64,000 bases of DNA from the NCBI RefSeq assembly GCF_004167675.1, contig NZ_SEZQ01000002.1; one strand, 5' to 3'. Position numbers and translations under genes: made by a program. Position 1 is the stretch's first letter; each line of letters opens with the position of its first letter. This stretch comes from Aliivibrio finisterrensis_A (lineage in GTDB: Bacteria; Pseudomonadota; Gammaproteobacteria; Enterobacterales; Vibrionaceae). A model generated the notes under the pieces. It saw nothing but the letters and a program-made list of their open reading frames with translations. It did no database searches and was not told the origin of the DNA. Shown one piece after another: positions 43,815 through 52,589 of this stretch.

Positions 43815-46800
43815 ATGTCGAACAAATTTAAAACAGCAATTGCAACGTTTCGTGCTTTTCCTCGACGTATTCGCTGGAGTACTTATGCATTAAGTGCTTA
43901 TCTTTTATATGCCGCATTGTTTGGTTTACTGGTTCCTTATATTGCTAAACAGCAGATCCCAGAACATTTATCTAAACTCATAGAACGCCCAGTGATGTTA
44001 GCTGATGTGACGTTTAACCCTTTTACTCTTCAGTTAGATATAGATCAGTTTTCTATCCAGAACATTGAGTCTTCAGATTATTTTGTCAGTTTTGAAAATG
44101 CCAGCATCCAAGTTAATTTTTGGGAGTCCATTTTTAATGCCGCGATCTCAATTGAATATATAGCACTAGATAAACCTTATATTGATATTGAACGCCTAAA
44201 TAACACAGAACAGCTGGTATTTAATTTTAGTGATATTTTAGATGCCGTAAATCGTAATTTGGCTTCAGAAGAAAAGCCTGAACCCAAGATACAAGAGCCC
44301 ACTGACCGCCATAAAGCACTATTCTCTGTACTGATTAAACAAACCACTCTAGTACAAGGTAATGTACGCTTCGTTGATGGTGTTACAGCAACAGAATTAG
44401 CGTATCCCGATATCAATTTCACGTTAGGTGCGTTTTCTACTCAAAGCCTATTAACGGATGCAGAGCAAAAGAATAACTACCATGTGCAAATTACCGATGC
44501 AGATTCTGGCAAGGTAGAACTGAAAGGCCAAGTGCAATTAAAACCACTAGAAGTGGTTGGTGATATTAATGTTCAGCAGGTTCAATTACCACGCTTATGG
44601 GGATTCATTGAAAAAGACATTATTGCCAAATTAACTTCGGGTAATGTGAATTTTTCATCGAACTATCATTTGGCTCAAACCATCGGTGATATCGAAAGCA
44701 ACGATACGATGAGCATTACTAGCGACAATGGCCTATTCTCCATCCATAATCTAAATTTTAATGCAGAAGATCAATCGATTGTTTCTTTGCCTGATTTTTC
44801 TGTGAATGGCATAGCGACGAATGTAGAGAAACAAACCGTTAAGATTGTTTCTGTTACTTCTCATGGTTTAAATATGTCGACAAAAATAGACGATAAAGGG
44901 GCCGATCTTGTTACCTTATTTACCCCTAAATTTATTACAGAAGAGTCAAAAGAAAAGAAAGAAGAACCTGTAGAAAAAGAGACTAAACCTACTGCTGATG
45001 CGCCTTCATGGTTAGTGACACTGGGTGGCGTAGAAATTAAAGACTACCAGTTAAACGTCGAAGAGAAAGTCATTACCAAAAAAGCCAATCAATGGCAGAT
45101 ATCTCCAATTAACTTAACGACAAGTCAGATTGTAAGTGATCTATCTAAGCCAATAGATTTTGATTTTTTTACGTCGGTAAATGGGAAAGGTGATATCAGC
45201 GTTAAAGGTCAAGCCGATGCCAAACAACAAGCCGTATTGGCTGATATTGATATTAAGTCATTGAAGTTAGAGCAATTCCAACCTTATTTAGCTACGGCCG
45301 TAAATGCAACCTTAACCAAAGGGGAAGTGAGTACGCAAGCTAAGTTAAACGCCAATGCAAAAGGTAATGTTGAGGTTAGCGGTGGGGTTCAAGTTAATCA
45401 TCTTTCAATTCGTGATAATAAGTTAAGAAAACCGTTCGTAAAATGGCGTTCATTAGCGGTCAATCAGTTTGATTTTGATTTACAAAAAAATAAATTAGCA
45501 GTCGATACGTTAAGTTTAAGCCAGCCTTATGCGCGAGTGGTGATCAATGAAGATCGTACCACCAATATTGGCGACTTAATTGTGACACAGCCGAAAGCTA
45601 AAAAATCGAAAACAATAGCCAAGAAAAAGGAGACAAAACCGTTTGATTTAAGAGTTAGAAAAATTGCGTTCAATAATGGTTCTGCATTCTTTGCAGATAA
45701 CTCCCTTACGCCGAATTTCTCTTCCGGCATTGAGCAATTAAAAGGCAATATCGGCCATGTATCGAGTATTCCAGGTACCAAAGCAACGGTTGATATCAGC
45801 GGTAATATTGAAAAATACGCACCGGTAAAAGTAAAAGGTGAAATAAACCCATTACTTAAGCAGCCTTATTTGGATCTCGATATCATATTCCAAAGTGTAG
45901 AGCTAACCACGGTAAACCCTTATTCAGGCACGTATGCAGGTCATTACATTGATAAAGGCCAATTAACGTTAGCGCTTAACTATAAATTAGAAAACAACCA
46001 ATTAAAGGGTGAGAATCACGTAATTATCGATCAACTACAGCTAGGTAAAGCCAGCGACAGTGATTTAGCAACGTCACTACCGTTAGAGTTAGCGATCGCT
46101 TTATTGCAAGATAACGATGGAGTGATTGATTTAGGGGTTGAAGTAACTGGAGATGTAAATGATCCTGAGTTTAGCCTTGGTGCGGTGATTTGGAGCACTA
46201 TTTCAAACATTATAACTAAAGCGGTAACTGCGCCATTCTCGTTTATTGCAGGCCTTGCAGGCTCAGATGAAGAATTGAATGTGATTGCGTTTGATTTTGG
46301 TACGAATACGTTAACAAGTGAAGAGCAAGAGAAATTAAAAACGTTAGGTGCAGCCTTAGAAACTCGTCCGAAACTAAAATTAACGGTTGATGGGGCTGTT
46401 AATGCACCAGAAGATAGTAAAGCGTTAGCCCTAACGCAATTTAATCAACTTCTAGCAGATTCTGCTCAGGTAATGATCACCGAGTTACCGACAAACTTGA
46501 CTGCGAGTACAATGCCTACATCAGGTAAGTTATCGGAAGCTTTACAACAACTGTATAAGCAAGAGTTTAATGAAAAGGCAAATGTAGTAGAAGACAGAAT
46601 AGAAGACGAGGAAGATAAAAAAGGCGTAGAGTTAACCGATGAAGAATTAGCAAAACGTTGGCATATTGCGTTATATAACTTGGTATTAAATAAACAAGAG
46701 GTATCACAAGCACAGTTAGGGCAATTAGCTCAAAAACGTGCTCAAGCAGTAAAAGCGTATTTGGTTGATACTGTTAAAGTCGATGCATCTCGTGTGTTTT

Positions 46801-46868
46801 TACTGGATAGCCGTTTTGACATTGAACAAGACACGAGTAGCGTATTATTATCGTTAGAGGCTAAGTAA
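43815..46868 (+). CDS. DUF748 (AsmA-like) large envelope protein
   Basis: 1017 residues. One N-terminal membrane helix (STYALSAYLLYAALFGLLVPYIA), then a long beta-rich chain of repeated ~25-residue units (KPYIDIER; FSIQNIESSDYFVSFENASI), the pattern of DUF748/AsmA-like proteins that span the periplasm and are linked to lipid or outer-membrane homeostasis. A region near 845-920 (FDFGTNTLTSEEQEKLKTLGAALETRPKLKLTVDG) resembles an OmpA-like peptidoglycan-binding segment. There is a Lys/Glu-rich low-complexity linker near residues 375-395 and another acidic one near 920-940. No close operon partner. Function unknown. Confidence 0.85.
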   Translation: MSNKFKTAIATFRAFPRRIRWSTYALSAYLLYAALFGLLVPYIAKQQIPEHLSKLIERPVMLADVTFNPFTLQLDIDQFSIQNIESSDYFVSFENASIQVNFWESIFNAAISIEYIALDKPYIDIERLNNTEQLVFNFSDILDAVNRNLASEEKPEPKIQEPTDRHKALFSVLIKQTTLVQGNVRFVDGVTATELAYPDINFTLGAFSTQSLLTDAEQKNNYHVQITDADSGKVELKGQVQLKPLEVVGDINVQQVQLPRLWGFIEKDIIAKLTSGNVNFSSNYHLAQTIGDIESNDTMSITSDNGLFSIHNLNFNAEDQSIVSLPDFSVNGIATNVEKQTVKIVSVTSHGLNMSTKIDDKGADLVTLFTPKFITEESKEKKEEPVEKETKPTADAPSWLVTLGGVEIKDYQLNVEEKVITKKANQWQISPINLTTSQIVSDLSKPIDFDFFTSVNGKGDISVKGQADAKQQAVLADIDIKSLKLEQFQPYLATAVNATLTKGEVSTQAKLNANAKGNVEVSGGVQVNHLSIRDNKLRKPFVKWRSLAVNQFDFDLQKNKLAVDTLSLSQPYARVVINEDRTTNIGDLIVTQPKAKKSKTIAKKKETKPFDLRVRKIAFNNGSAFFADNSLTPNFSSGIEQLKGNIGHVSSIPGTKATVDISGNIEKYAPVKVKGEINPLLKQPYLDLDIIFQSVELTTVNPYSGTYAGHYIDKGQLTLALNYKLENNQLKGENHVIIDQLQLGKASDSDLATSLPLELAIALLQDNDGVIDLGVEVTGDVNDPEFSLGAVIWSTISNIITKAVTAPFSFIAGLAGSDEELNVIAFDFGTNTLTSEEQEKLKTLGAALETRPKLKLTVDGAVNAPEDSKALALTQFNQLLADSAQVMITELPTNLTASTMPTSGKLSEALQQLYKQEFNEKANVVEDRIEDEEDKKGVELTDEELAKRWHIALYNLVLNKQEVSQAQLGQLAQKRAQAVKAYLVDTVKVDASRVFLLDSRFDIEQDTSSVLLSLEAK

Positions 46869-47029
46869 TACCAATCTACATAAGTATTTGTTCATTCTTG
46901 CTTGTTAAAAACGATTATATCTGCGTTATAAATTTTATAATTAGAACCACTAGTTACTGTAATTTATGCCTTGATCTAATCGATTTTTCCTACGCAATTA
47001 TCTGAACAACTACTTATCCAGAATGGTAT
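46869..47029 (-). repeat. Dispersed intergenic repeat, copy C
   Basis: Begins TACCAATCTACATAAGTATTTG, the reverse complement of the end of copy A, and continues with TCATTCTTGCTTGTTAAAA, also shared. It contains CGCAATTATCTGA near the other end and finishes in ATGGTATA. No coding potential. Confidence 0.6.
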
Positions 47030-47058
47030 AATCTCTATTCTCTAGGAGTTTAAAGAAT

Positions 47059-47092
47059 AAAATGGCGCATCAAGATAGGATGCACCATTTTT
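47059..47092. terminator. Terminator between the DUF748 gene and tas
   Basis: AAAATGGCGCATC and GATGCACCATTTT form a stem with one mismatch and a 7-nt loop, with T run on the plus strand. The genes are convergent. Confidence 0.8.
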
Positions 47093-47119
47093 CTATGTAG
47101 TGTTCATCTACTTCGTTAA

Positions 47120-48172
47120 TTAAAACGGCATTGGGTATTGTCTAAATACGGCATTAATCTCTGAAATTGCTTCGTCACTTAATGGTTTTGAGAAAGCGTC
47201 AATGTCTTCTTTTAATTGCTCTAGAGAAGTAGCACCAATAATGGTTGATGTAACGCCATCTACTTGGTCACACCATGCTAATGCGAGCTGACAAGGTGTA
47301 TAACCGTGTTTTTCTGCCACTTGCATGTAGGCGCGTACGGCTTCATTTGCAGCAGGTGTATCTCGGAAAATACCATTACGTTGTGAGAAGGTCCAACGGC
47401 TGCCCTCTGGCATTTTCCCATCTAAATATTTACCACTTAACATACCGCCCGCTAGCGGTGACCAAGGTAAGTATGCAATATCTTCATGAACACAATTCTC
47501 AATTAAATATGGCCAATCTTTAGCGTGTAATAAGCTGAATTCATTTTGAATTGATACCATTTTTGGTAAATTGTATTTAGCACTTAGTTTAAGGTAAGTG
47601 TTAATACCCCAAGGCGTGTCGTCTGATAACCCGATATGACGGATCTTACCTGCTTTAATACAAGTATCTAATGCTTGCAAGATTTCAAGCATATCTGCTT
47701 CTTCTTTCTTTGCATCAAAATCACTGAATTTAAACTGGTTAGGAAAATGCTTACCAAAATGTGGAGAAGTACGGTTCGGCCAATGCAATTGGTAAAGATC
47801 AATATAATCAGTTTGTAAACGAGCAAGTGATGCATCTACTGCAGCAATAACGGCTTCACCTGTAATTGGCGAACCTTCACGAACCCAAGGTAATCCCGGA
47901 CCTGCGATTTTAGAGGCTAAGATGATCTCTTTACGTCGTTCAGGATTTGCAGCTAACCAATTACCAATAATGGTTTCAGTTTTTCCGTAGGTATCAGGCG
48001 AGGGTGGCACGGCATACATCTCAGCCGTATCAATGAAATTAATACCTTGGCTAAGTGCGTAGTCAATTTGCTGATTGGCGTCTTCTTGATTGTTTTGTTT
48101 TCCCCATGTCATGCTGCCTAAGCAGATACGAGAAACAGAAAGATTGCTGCTGCCAAGTGTTGAGTATTCCAT
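47120..48172 (-). CDS. tas: Aldo/keto reductase Tas
   Basis: 350 residues, (beta/alpha)8-barrel aldo/keto reductase that uses NADP(H). Catalytic-tetrad context is visible: GINFIDTAEMYAVPP (Asp and Tyr), IILASKIAGPG (Lys), DLYQLHWPNRT (His). It parallels E. coli Tas closely (LDYALSQGINFIDTAEMYPVPP-like block; NWLAANPERRKEIILASK). Physiological substrate unknown; E. coli tas was found as a suppressor of tyrosine auxotrophy. The ATG has GGAG upstream. It follows fetB by 33 bp on the same strand. Confidence 0.9.
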   Translation of the reverse strand: MEYSTLGSSNLSVSRICLGSMTWGKQNNQEDANQQIDYALSQGINFIDTAEMYAVPPSPDTYGKTETIIGNWLAANPERRKEIILASKIAGPGLPWVREGSPITGEAVIAAVDASLARLQTDYIDLYQLHWPNRTSPHFGKHFPNQFKFSDFDAKKEEADMLEILQALDTCIKAGKIRHIGLSDDTPWGINTYLKLSAKYNLPKMVSIQNEFSLLHAKDWPYLIENCVHEDIAYLPWSPLAGGMLSGKYLDGKMPEGSRWTFSQRNGIFRDTPAANEAVRAYMQVAEKHGYTPCQLALAWCDQVDGVTSTIIGATSLEQLKEDIDAFSKPLSDEAISEINAVFRQYPMPF

Positions 48173-48205
48173 GTGAGAAGGCTCCTTTATTTGATTTTTA
48201 TTCGA

Positions 48206-48997
48206 TCATTGATCTAGAAAACGTACCAATACTTTCCCTTCTTTAGAGATATTATGTTTGAGGGTCAGTTGTAATGTGATGGTAACTGATATTGTCAGCA
48301 TAACAAAAATGGCGATTAAAATAAGTAATTGGTATTTAATGGCAACCATTGGGTTTACCCCGCCTAAAATTTGACCTGTCATCATGCCTGGAAGGGTAAC
48401 TAATCCAGTCGTGGCCATTGATGCCATGATAGGAGCAAAGGCTTTTTGCATCGCAGAGCGAACAAAAGGGAGCGTGGCATAACGAGGCGAGGCACCAAGA
48501 GCGATGGCCGCATGGTATTCACTCTCTCGCTCTTTAAATGCGGTGAATAAGTTTTGCAATGCAACGATGTTTCCACTCAAACTATTGCCTAGTAGCATGC
48601 CGGCTAAAGGGATCATATATTGAGCACTGTATAGAGGTGTTGGTTGAATAATCACCGAGCTAAGTAAAATAACTAAAGGTGAGAGCCCAACCAATAACCC
48701 CGTTGCAACAGGAAACAGTAATCGTTTTTTAGGAAGTTTAGCTTTAGAGATGATAGAGCTAGAGCCTATGCCTATCATTAAAATAATCCAAAGAGTATTC
48801 AGTAGTGGATTATTCAGCTGGAAAACAAACTCAAGATAAAGACCAATAAAAGTCAGTTGTGCCACCATACGAAACACACTAATACCGATCTCTTTAGCAA
48901 GATCCAATTGGTAAATGCGATTAATGGTAAAGGGAATAATGAGAGTGAGACTAAATAGCCCCATCAATGCCCAACTGATGTCTAAGGATTCTTGCAT
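48206..48997 (-). CDS. fetB: FetB-type (UPF0014) membrane permease
   Basis: 263 residues with about seven hydrophobic helices. UPF0014/FetB landmarks are visible: LAKEIGISVFRMVAQLTFIGLYL, IPLAGMLLGNSLSGNIVALQNL, and LVTLPGMMTGQILGGVNPMVAIKYQ. In E. coli FetB pairs with the ATPase FetA to export iron and help against oxidative stress. No fetA is next to it here: the upstream neighbour, across a terminator, is the PEGA/FGE-fold gene. The ribosome site is weak. It may be cotranscribed with tas. Confidence 0.87.
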   Translation of the reverse strand: MQESLDISWALMGLFSLTLIIPFTINRIYQLDLAKEIGISVFRMVAQLTFIGLYLEFVFQLNNPLLNTLWIILMIGIGSSSIISKAKLPKKRLLFPVATGLLVGLSPLVILLSSVIIQPTPLYSAQYMIPLAGMLLGNSLSGNIVALQNLFTAFKERESEYHAAIALGASPRYATLPFVRSAMQKAFAPIMASMATTGLVTLPGMMTGQILGGVNPMVAIKYQLLILIAIFVMLTISVTITLQLTLKHNISKEGKVLVRFLDQ

Positions 48998-49039
48998 GCA
49001 TTTTGCCTAAAGCGGTTGATTAACGTTATTTGAACATAA

Positions 49040-49066
49040 AAAAACCGCTGATGTCAGCGGTTTTTG
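49040..49066 (-). terminator. Terminator of the PEGA/FGE-fold protein gene
   Basis: AAAAACCGCTGA and TCAGCGGTTTTT form a perfect 12-bp stem with a 2-nt loop, 36 bp after the stop codon of the minus-strand gene. Confidence 0.85.
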
Positions 49067-49100
49067 TTATTTATGAATTTAGTTAACGTATATTCATTAA

Positions 49101-50957
49101 TTACAGAGTTCGTACAACACGGAAACCAGTGTAGTTAGCGCTTGTTGATGGATTTAGCTCTAGAGATTCATACGCTTTTGCTTTTGTTGGTGCAAAGCTC
49201 CATGCGCCGCCACGAACAACACCTGATTTAGTGTTTGTCCATTCCCAAACATTACCTGCAGTATCATAGATACCGTAAGGGTTTGCGCCAAAGCTACCTA
49301 CCGGAGAAGTTGATTTGTTTGCCCAAGATGAACCACCCCAACCTGTGTTTGCGTTGCCTGAGCCAATGTCAGAACCCCACCAGTACGCTTCTTTACTGCC
49401 AGCTCGTGCAGCGACTTCCCACTGTGTTTCAGAAGGTAGTGCGTAAGTAAAACCAGTTTGTTTTGTTAACCAGTTTGCGTAGGTTTCTGCATCTTTCTTA
49501 GAAATACATACTGCCGGTGCATTTTTAGATTGTTCAAATCCAGGTTTGCGCCAGTTTTGGTTTTGGTGACGTTTTGTTTCACCACCATTGATAGCATTAC
49601 AACCAGCCCCTTTTTCTGCTTCAGTAATATAGCCTGAGCTAGCAACAAACGCATCAAATTGATTAACGGTTACAGGGGTAGCAGCAATAGAGTAGGCTGT
49701 TGAAATAGTGACGTCTTTTGCTGCATCTTTACCAATATGGTAATTACCAGAACCAATGACAACCATTTGTGGTGCTAATTGATTGTTGCTTAAACGGTCA
49801 GCAAACTGTTTGCCTGGCTTTGGACGATTTTCCTGAAGTTTCAATTCAGCCCATACCGTCATGTCTTTAGATAGTGACATTTGACGACTGTATGGTTCAA
49901 AACCTGATTTCTCAACAGTAACTTGGTGTTGACCTGCAGGAAGCATAACATCAACAGGAGTGCTGCCGTAGTTTACGCCATTAACGGTTACGTTATCTTC
50001 ATGACGGTTAGAGCGAATGGTAATACCAACCCATTTCTTCTCTTTTTTGATTTTATCGTTTGATGATTGCGATGTGCCATCTTCAATACAGTAACGGTTT
50101 TCTAGGCCCAATAATTGACATGCTGCTGTTGTGTTTGGACGTGCACGTAATGAAGCTTGTAATTTAGTGGTATAGCGGTTGCTACCATTAAAGCCACTGT
50201 CAATAATCGCACTGTCTAATACATGAATATTTAACGATACATTATCTACATGTTGTTTCACTGTTTCTGCTTCAGTAAAACCGTTGATCAACTGCTGCTG
50301 GAAGTTGTTAACCGCTTTTTGCATGCTTAGCGTTTTACCTTGGCTTGAACATGCGCTTAATGTCATAGACATCTTACAAGTAACAGTATGAACAACATCT
50401 AAAGTATCTTGTGCTGCTAATTCTTCTTGTAGGCGAAGTACGCGAGCTTCTTGACGAGATTCACCAAGAATTTCAAGCTCGTCTAATGCACGTTGTTTCT
50501 TAGTGCTGCTTGCTTTTAATACTCGAGTTTGTTCTTGAATATCCTGTTGAATGGATAATTTAGCGACTTGGTTTTCTTTTACTTCCTTCCAAGAGTCTTG
50601 GTATTGTTTTTGGAAAGGAGTGATATCTAGATCAGGATCATCAATCATTCGATTGTATTGCTCATCTAAATTACGTTGAGCAAGTTTACGTTTAGAATCC
50701 AATTGTGTTGCTTTTTTATCTAAAGCATCACTTTGGTTACGTAAATCACGAAGACGACTTTGGTCATTAACCACTGCGTTTTCTAGTTGCTTAACTTCAT
50801 CACGTTTGTGAGTCAATTTAATATCAATAGAAGCAACAGAATCAACAGAATCAACAGTAGGAGTTATTGATTGAGTGTCGGTATTAGCAAGCGCAACAGA
50901 GGTAAAAAGCGCCGGCGATAACAGTAGTGCTAGAGCGGGTAGTCCTTTACGGTTCAT
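49101..50957 (-). CDS. Exported coiled-coil/PEGA/FGE-fold protein
   Basis: 618 residues from the ATG at 50957, which gives a clean signal peptide (LPALALLLSPALFTSVALA-NT). The frame is open further upstream with in-frame ATGs at 50984 and 51011; none has a good ribosome site, so the start is uncertain. Residues ~40-180 form a charged coiled coil (KRDEVKQLENAVVNDQSRLRDL). A PEGA domain follows (VNGVNYGSTPVDVMLPAGQHQVTVEKSGFEPY), then a C-terminal SUMF1/FGE-like fold (GSGNYHIGKDA; PVTVNQFDAFV; ALPSETQWEVAARAG; GIYDTAGNVWEWT; GFRVVRTL). The Cys pair of true formylglycine-generating enzymes is absent from the VRGGAWSFAPTKAKAYE segment, so sulfatase activation is unlikely. Role unknown, probably periplasmic. 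Confidence 0.82.
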   Translation of the reverse strand: MNRKGLPALALLLSPALFTSVALANTDTQSITPTVDSVDSVASIDIKLTHKRDEVKQLENAVVNDQSRLRDLRNQSDALDKKATQLDSKRKLAQRNLDEQYNRMIDDPDLDITPFQKQYQDSWKEVKENQVAKLSIQQDIQEQTRVLKASSTKKQRALDELEILGESRQEARVLRLQEELAAQDTLDVVHTVTCKMSMTLSACSSQGKTLSMQKAVNNFQQQLINGFTEAETVKQHVDNVSLNIHVLDSAIIDSGFNGSNRYTTKLQASLRARPNTTAACQLLGLENRYCIEDGTSQSSNDKIKKEKKWVGITIRSNRHEDNVTVNGVNYGSTPVDVMLPAGQHQVTVEKSGFEPYSRQMSLSKDMTVWAELKLQENRPKPGKQFADRLSNNQLAPQMVVIGSGNYHIGKDAAKDVTISTAYSIAATPVTVNQFDAFVASSGYITEAEKGAGCNAINGGETKRHQNQNWRKPGFEQSKNAPAVCISKKDAETYANWLTKQTGFTYALPSETQWEVAARAGSKEAYWWGSDIGSGNANTGWGGSSWANKSTSPVGSFGANPYGIYDTAGNVWEWTNTKSGVVRGGAWSFAPTKAKAYESLELNPSTSANYTGFRVVRTL

Positions 50958-51074
50958 AATTTTTCTGCTTTTAATAATAGACATAAATAATTTTTTTAGT
51001 AATAAATTCATAAAAATTAACCCATCTCCGCACCGCTGATTGAAGAACGTGATATTGCATTTGTTCTTCGTCAT

Positions 51075-51567
51075 TTAGTGAGGGCTAATCGTATATTGAT
51101 ACTGATCTACATACTTCACTTTAATAATACCAATCTATACTCATTATCGCCAATTATCTGTTCAATGGCTTTGCTAAGGTTGGTACAAATGATTTATGCA
51201 GATAAGTATCTGTTATTCATAGTTTTGACGCCATATAAAACAAAGCAATTTTTATACCAATCTTTTGTAGTTGAATGCTCCGAAGATAGTCTTTACTTGA
51301 TCATCATTTCGAGCTATTGGAAGAATGATCAAGTTTAAAAATAAGAAGGTGGATTCTTTATCATTTGACGTTTAATTAATTTATTGTTAATAAAGGTTTT
51401 TTCAATGTTCTTAGCGCGCTATTCTGAGATAAGAAAATTGAAATGACATTGACTGTATTATCTTGATTCATGATCATGCTTTCGAATAACTATTATCAAT
51501 AGATTGTTTTTATGATCTTGGTTACACTCTTGTTCATTAGCAATAGTTAGTTATTAATGGATTAATC
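51075..51567. other. Intergenic region before the AraC regulator gene
   Basis: 493 bp. It contains degenerate TACCAATCT.. motifs near 51128 and 51269 that resemble ends of the dispersed repeat but without its internal modules. An 86-codon open frame (51078-51338) has no ribosome site and unconvincing composition. The promoter of the AraC gene must lie here; I cannot point to it with confidence. Confidence 0.4.
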
Positions 51568-52347
51568 ATGCAAATGGATTGGATTTTCCCCACACAGATT
51601 ATCATGCTGCCTGAAGAAAGAGATCTGCATTCGCATGAATATCACCAGTTAGTGATTGGCTTAAAAGGGCAAGCGGAATTTGAAATTAATGATAAAAGTA
51701 GCATGATTTATGCGGGAAAAGTCGGCGTTATTCCTGCTAACTTTCAGCATGCTTTTTCAAGTTTATATCAAGCAGAAGTATTAGTACTTAATTTCCCTCA
51801 GTTTTTTGGGAATGGCGAATTGGCAAATAGAGTAAATGAACTCTTTGTTGGTCATGGATATTATCAATTAGATGCGCAAATTCAGAACCTAATACAATTA
51901 TTAGTGTGTGAAATTCAAGCTAATATTGATGATCATCTTTTAAATAAAGCGTGTAGTGACACAATAATTTCTTTGCTTTACCGTCATTTAATTGATGAAA
52001 ATGAAGAAAAAACGATTAGACGTTTAAATCAAGAGGTGATCGACAATTTTATAACGCAACACATTGGAAGTAAGATCACAATCGCGCAGCTATCAAGCAC
52101 GGTTTTTCTTGGGGAGAGTCAATTTTACGCCATTTTTAAGCAAGAGTTTGGAGTTACACCGCATAAATATATTGTAGAAAAACGCATTCAATATGCAAAA
52201 ACATTGCTTGAAACAAGTCAATTTACAGTAGGTGAAATTGCTCAACAAACTGGTTTTGCTAATCAAAGTGCTTTTAGTCATGCATTCATGAAGCATACAG
52301 GAGGGGCCCCAAGTAAATATCGTCAATTGCATTTTAGTACCACATAG
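51568..52347 (+). CDS. AraC-family regulator with N-terminal cupin, probable put regulator
   Basis: 259 residues. Residues ~10-90 form a cupin-type sensor (HSHEYHQLVIGLKGQAEFEI; GKVGVIPANFQHAF). Residues ~155-255 hold two helix-turn-helix units (ITIAQLSSTVFLGESQFYAIFKQ and VGEIAQQTGFANQSAFSHAFMK). It lies 242 bp upstream of putA on the same strand. An AraC-type activator (PutR) of putAP is known to me from V. vulnificus, so the same role is a reasonable inference. A perfect 18-bp palindrome (52524-52541, CTAATTA-AAAA-TAATTAG) near the putA start may be a binding site. Confidence 0.87.
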   Translation: MQMDWIFPTQIIMLPEERDLHSHEYHQLVIGLKGQAEFEINDKSSMIYAGKVGVIPANFQHAFSSLYQAEVLVLNFPQFFGNGELANRVNELFVGHGYYQLDAQIQNLIQLLVCEIQANIDDHLLNKACSDTIISLLYRHLIDENEEKTIRRLNQEVIDNFITQHIGSKITIAQLSSTVFLGESQFYAIFKQEFGVTPHKYIVEKRIQYAKTLLETSQFTVGEIAQQTGFANQSAFSHAFMKHTGGAPSKYRQLHFSTT

Positions 52348-52523
52348 TACCTCTAAAGGGGTGACTCTTCTTAATTCTGTGCATCAATCTCACTTAATTC
52401 GTAACTTAAAATTACCGCCTTTGTTCTCATTTTGTAACTGGATGGATGATTTAGCAATTAAATCGGAGTTTTTGACAAGTATTTTTCGTTAATAGGAAAT
52501 AGACTCTTTCGCAACTTGCTTTA

Positions 52524-52541
52524 CTAATTAAAAATAATTAG
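52524..52541. promoter_or_regulatory. Palindrome in the putA promoter region
   Basis: CTAATTA and TAATTAG separated by AAAA, 48 bp before the putA start. It is AT-rich, so chance is possible. It is a candidate operator for the upstream AraC-type regulator. Confidence 0.3.
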
Positions 52542-52589
52542 AAGCATAATCGTTTAGTTAATCATGTTAGATAATTAGAGGAAACAGGT

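Noticed and set aside
51128..51185. TACCAATCT ... GGTTGGTA segment as a further copy of the dispersed repeat
   Set aside because: Only the ends and a short AATTATCTG match; the internal modules are missing, so I could not support it as a copy.
51078..51338. 86-codon plus-strand open frame before the AraC gene
   Set aside because: No ribosome-binding site, unusual composition, and overlap with repeat-like TACCAAT motifs. I treat the region as intergenic.
52378..52400. Possible CRP site TGTGCATCAATCTCAC upstream of putA
   Set aside because: The half sites have the wrong spacing and mismatched key bases, though CRP control of putA would be biologically plausible.
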